Below the pieces are notes generated by a model that ran no database searches, was not told the origin of the DNA, and was given only the letters and a program-made list of their open reading frames with translations. A DNA stretch of 40,832 bases. It comes from Candidatus Omnitrophota bacterium. Its GTDB lineage: Bacteria > Omnitrophota > Omnitrophia > Omnitrophales > Aquincolibacteriaceae. A program made the translations under genes and the position numbers. This document shows, in pieces, positions 38,347-40,832 of the stretch (position 1 is its first letter; each line of letters begins with the position of its first letter). The DNA is taken from positions 1 to 40,832 of the forward strand of contig JAHFHG010000016.1 of assembly GCA_023247035.1 (NCBI GenBank), given 5' to 3'.

Positions 38347-39159
38347 TTATTTCCTTACTGTAAATAAATTGTACATACCCCATTGATCAGTATTAATATT
38401 AATATTTTTGAACCCGGCTGCGATTAACCATGTCTGAAGAATATTTGGTAATCGATAGTGAAGAATCCATGCTCCTTCTCTTGTCGTACAAACTTTCTCC
38501 ATTAATTTTTTGCTTGGATTATTTTGTTGGTTAACAAAAAGAAATAAGCCCTCATCATCAAGCCCTTCGTAAATCTGTCTAAAAGCGTCTCGAACTTTAT
38601 CATCTTCTAAATATTCAATTAATCCAGATGCAATTATAATATGAGGACGCCAATCAATCTTATTACCAAATTTTTTTAAATGCCCAAGGCGGAATACATT
38701 TCCTTTAAAAAAACGAAGCCTTGTTTCCGAAATTTCATAAGCCTTGGCAATGGACCGCCCCAATTCTAATGATTTATTATCATAATCTACCCCTATGATT
38801 TCAATTCCATCTTGATTAAAAATTGCTTCTAATTCCGCCAAATATCTTCCAGCACCACAAGCAACATCTATTATTCTCATTGTTTTTCCTTCATTTTTTC
38901 TTTGTCGGATTTTTTCTCCAACAATTCTAAGTATATTTTGCTTTCTCGACTGAGTAGCCTTAACTGCGGGTAATCGTAATAAGAAGTAGTCAATGATCTT
39001 CCCAACGCCATAGTATCCCTCTGCTTTCTTTACATACATATGATCAAAATTATACCCTGTTGAAGCTTCTCCCAATACGCTTTGCCTACCCAACTTACTC
39101 ATAAGCAATATCCTTCGAATGATTTTCTTATAGATAAAATCTTCTAATGACTGCTTCAT
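38347..39159 (-). CDS. Class I SAM-dependent methyltransferase (resembles Methyltransf_20-type proteins, from memory)
   Basis: RIIDVACGAGRYLAELE (SAM motif I), IIGVDYDN (motif II), PHIIIASGLIEYLEDDKVRDAF, LLFLFVNQQNNP-like segment, AAGFKNININTDQWGMYNLFTVRK. Confidence 0.85.
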   Translation of the reverse strand: MKQSLEDFIYKKIIRRILLMSKLGRQSVLGEASTGYNFDHMYVKKAEGYYGVGKIIDYFLLRLPAVKATQSRKQNILRIVGEKIRQRKNEGKTMRIIDVACGAGRYLAELEAIFNQDGIEIIGVDYDNKSLELGRSIAKAYEISETRLRFFKGNVFRLGHLKKFGNKIDWRPHIIIASGLIEYLEDDKVRDAFRQIYEGLDDEGLFLFVNQQNNPSKKLMEKVCTTREGAWILHYRLPNILQTWLIAAGFKNININTDQWGMYNLFTVRK

Positions 39160-40398
39160 CTAATCGACCTTTCTAAAAACTAAGACGGAATTATTTGAAC
39201 CGAAACCAAAGGAATTGGACATTGCGTAGTCGATCTTACATTCTAAGGCTTTTTTTCTTACAACATTAATGTCGCACTCTTCATCAAGCTCGTCACAGTT
39301 AATAGTGGGTGAAATAATCTGATCTCTAACGGATAAAACTGTCAATATTGCCTCGATAGCCCCAGCTGCCCCTATCATGTGCCCTGTTTGTGATTTCGTA
39401 CTGGATACATAGGGTGTTTTATTACCAAATACTTTTCGAATAGCTTTCGCTTCTGCAATATCATTCATTTTCGTCGCTGTTCCATGTGCATTTATGTATT
39501 GCACTTGATCTTTAGCTATGTCACTTTTTTTTAGGGCATTTTCAATCGCAATCGCCGCATCCTCACCATTAGGCTCTGGGATTGCCATGTGATAGGCTCC
39601 GCAGTTGCTTGAATATCCACTGAGTTCTGCATAAATTTTGGCTTTGCGAGTAACGGCATTTTCATAAGTCTCGAGTATCAAAATACCTGCACCTTCCCCT
39701 AATACAAAACCGTCTCTCTTCTTGTCAAAAGGTCTGGGCGTATTAAAACCTATTTTACCGTTGCCTTTCGAAAGCACTCGCAATGATTGATAAGCTGCAT
39801 AAGTAAACGGTGTAATCGGACATTCAACGCCACCCGTAACAACAACATCAGCTATTCCCAATTCTAAAAGCTGGGCAGCTGTTGCTATTGCATTTCCTCC
39901 GGACGAACAAGCGGTTGAAATAGTTAAGTTTTCTCCTTTCAGCTTGAACTCCATAGCAATATATGCAGACACGGCATTGGGTGCAATTCTCAGCACTGAA
40001 CTCGACAAAACACGGCGCGGATCCTTGCCTCCAATGAGTTTAAAGATCTGTTCCTCATGAAAAAGGCTTCCACCCAGTCCAGAACCTATTACAACAGGCA
40101 CCTGATCGTGTTTCGCTTCAAGATATGAGTTTATATCTGCATCTTCAACGGCCATTCGTGCAGCAGCGATTCCCATTTGTGCAAACCGGTCTGTTTTTCT
40201 AAATAGTTCAGAAGACATGAAATTTTTAGGATCAAAATTCTTGACCTCGGCTGCAATGTTTGTCTCATAATTTGTAGCATCAAAAAGCGTGACGTTACCC
40301 ACCCCTGACTTTCCGGCTAAAGAGGACTGCCAAGTTTCTTCAATTCCAATGCCGATGGGTGTAATGGCCCCTAAACCTGTGACAACAATTCTCTTCAT
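39160..40398 (-). CDS. Beta-ketoacyl-ACP synthase II-type ketosynthase
   Basis: VVTGLGAITPIGIGIEETW, ISTACSSGGNAIA (active Cys), NAHGTATKMND (His), SSTKSQTGHMIGAAGA (Lys/His), SFGFGSNNSVLVF. Confidence 0.96.
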   Translation of the reverse strand: MKRIVVTGLGAITPIGIGIEETWQSSLAGKSGVGNVTLFDATNYETNIAAEVKNFDPKNFMSSELFRKTDRFAQMGIAAARMAVEDADINSYLEAKHDQVPVVIGSGLGGSLFHEEQIFKLIGGKDPRRVLSSSVLRIAPNAVSAYIAMEFKLKGENLTISTACSSGGNAIATAAQLLELGIADVVVTGGVECPITPFTYAAYQSLRVLSKGNGKIGFNTPRPFDKKRDGFVLGEGAGILILETYENAVTRKAKIYAELSGYSSNCGAYHMAIPEPNGEDAAIAIENALKKSDIAKDQVQYINAHGTATKMNDIAEAKAIRKVFGNKTPYVSSTKSQTGHMIGAAGAIEAILTVLSVRDQIISPTINCDELDEECDINVVRKKALECKIDYAMSNSFGFGSNNSVLVFRKVD

Positions 40399-40437
40399 AA
40401 TGGCACTTGCTATATTCCTTAATTAGGCAGCTCTATT

Positions 40438-40832
40438 TTATTGAGATTTAGAATTTACATTTACAATTTGTGCTTCTTGGCTTCTAGAAGAAAATAGGTT
40501 GTCCCATTTATAAGTCAAGCTGATAGTGAATTCCTGAAGGAAAGTAAAATAGTTACCGTCCACAGATTGACCCAAAGCTTCTGAAGTCGCACTTTTAATT
40601 TTTCTACGAAGATTAAAAAGCGAGAGATGTGATATATCCAAGACTAAATTTTTATTGATCTGATAGCCTAATCCAAGACTAAAACCTAAACGGTTGCTGT
40701 CTGGTACTGCAGGAATAAAATGGTCCGCCGGCACAACAAAGGTGTAAAATAAGCTTCCCGCGCGCAAAGAAATTTTATCCGTCAGTTTGTGATTTCCGCC
40801 AAGATGCATACTAAAACTATTGGAGTAATCTT
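40438..40832 (-). CDS. FadL/OMPP1-like outer membrane beta-barrel protein, C-terminal part (runs off the window)
   Basis: Frame stays open through 40832 (DYSNSFSMHLGGNHKLTDKISLRAGSLFY...NRLGFSLGLGYQINKNLVLDISHLSLF...FTISLTYKW); alternating beta-strand pattern and terminal aromatic-rich strand. Confidence 0.75.
   Translation of the reverse strand, partial: DYSNSFSMHLGGNHKLTDKISLRAGSLFYTFVVPADHFIPAVPDSNRLGFSLGLGYQINKNLVLDISHLSLFNLRRKIKSATSEALGQSVDGNYFTFLQEFTISLTYKWDNLFSSRSQEAQIVNVNSKSQ

Noticed and set aside
36000-40832. Mobile element carrying the AT-rich operon
   Set aside because: No integrase, transposase, tRNA edge, terminal repeat or target-site duplication seen in the window; horizontal origin is inferred from composition only.

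Overview
The window is dense bacterial protein-coding sequence, mostly on the minus strand. It probably comes from a Gram-negative-type, uncultivated lineage. An Omnitrophota-like origin is only a guess, from the N-terminus of the truncated leftmost protein. The left ~35.7 kb is GC-richer and mostly housekeeping: uvrC, murJ, rpsT, holA, an lptE-like gene, a BamD/TPR-coiled-coil giant, cutA, uvrA, nadX-panD-panC-folK, dapL, recO, ybeY, pgpH-like, phoH, aspS, hisS, an ArsC-family gene, AMMECR1+Memo, rpsU (GTG start, missing from the ORF track), comF, lptF/G-like, a cyclophilin lipoprotein, glgC, and a histidine kinase with a response regulator. The right ~5 kb is clearly AT-richer. It holds a tightly packed minus-strand operon: FadL-like barrel, FabF-type ketosynthase, SAM methyltransferase, acyl carrier protein, enoyl-CoA hydratase and SGNH hydrolase, running straight into the histidine kinase. 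The composition switch falls inside the kinase reading frame. The best candidates for something undescribed are: (1) this fatty-acid/polyketide-like operon and its apparently chimeric sensor kinase; (2) a three-gene cluster at 16.1-17.3 kb whose products share a 39-residue motif that aligns without gaps; (3) a perfect 14-nt mirror repeat (H-DNA-type) inside the right-hand operon; (4) an rpsT promoter embedded in the 5' coding end of murJ, with the two start codons overlapping; (5) a compact UvrC with catalytic residues intact. No tRNA, rRNA, CRISPR array, transposase or integrase was recognised.
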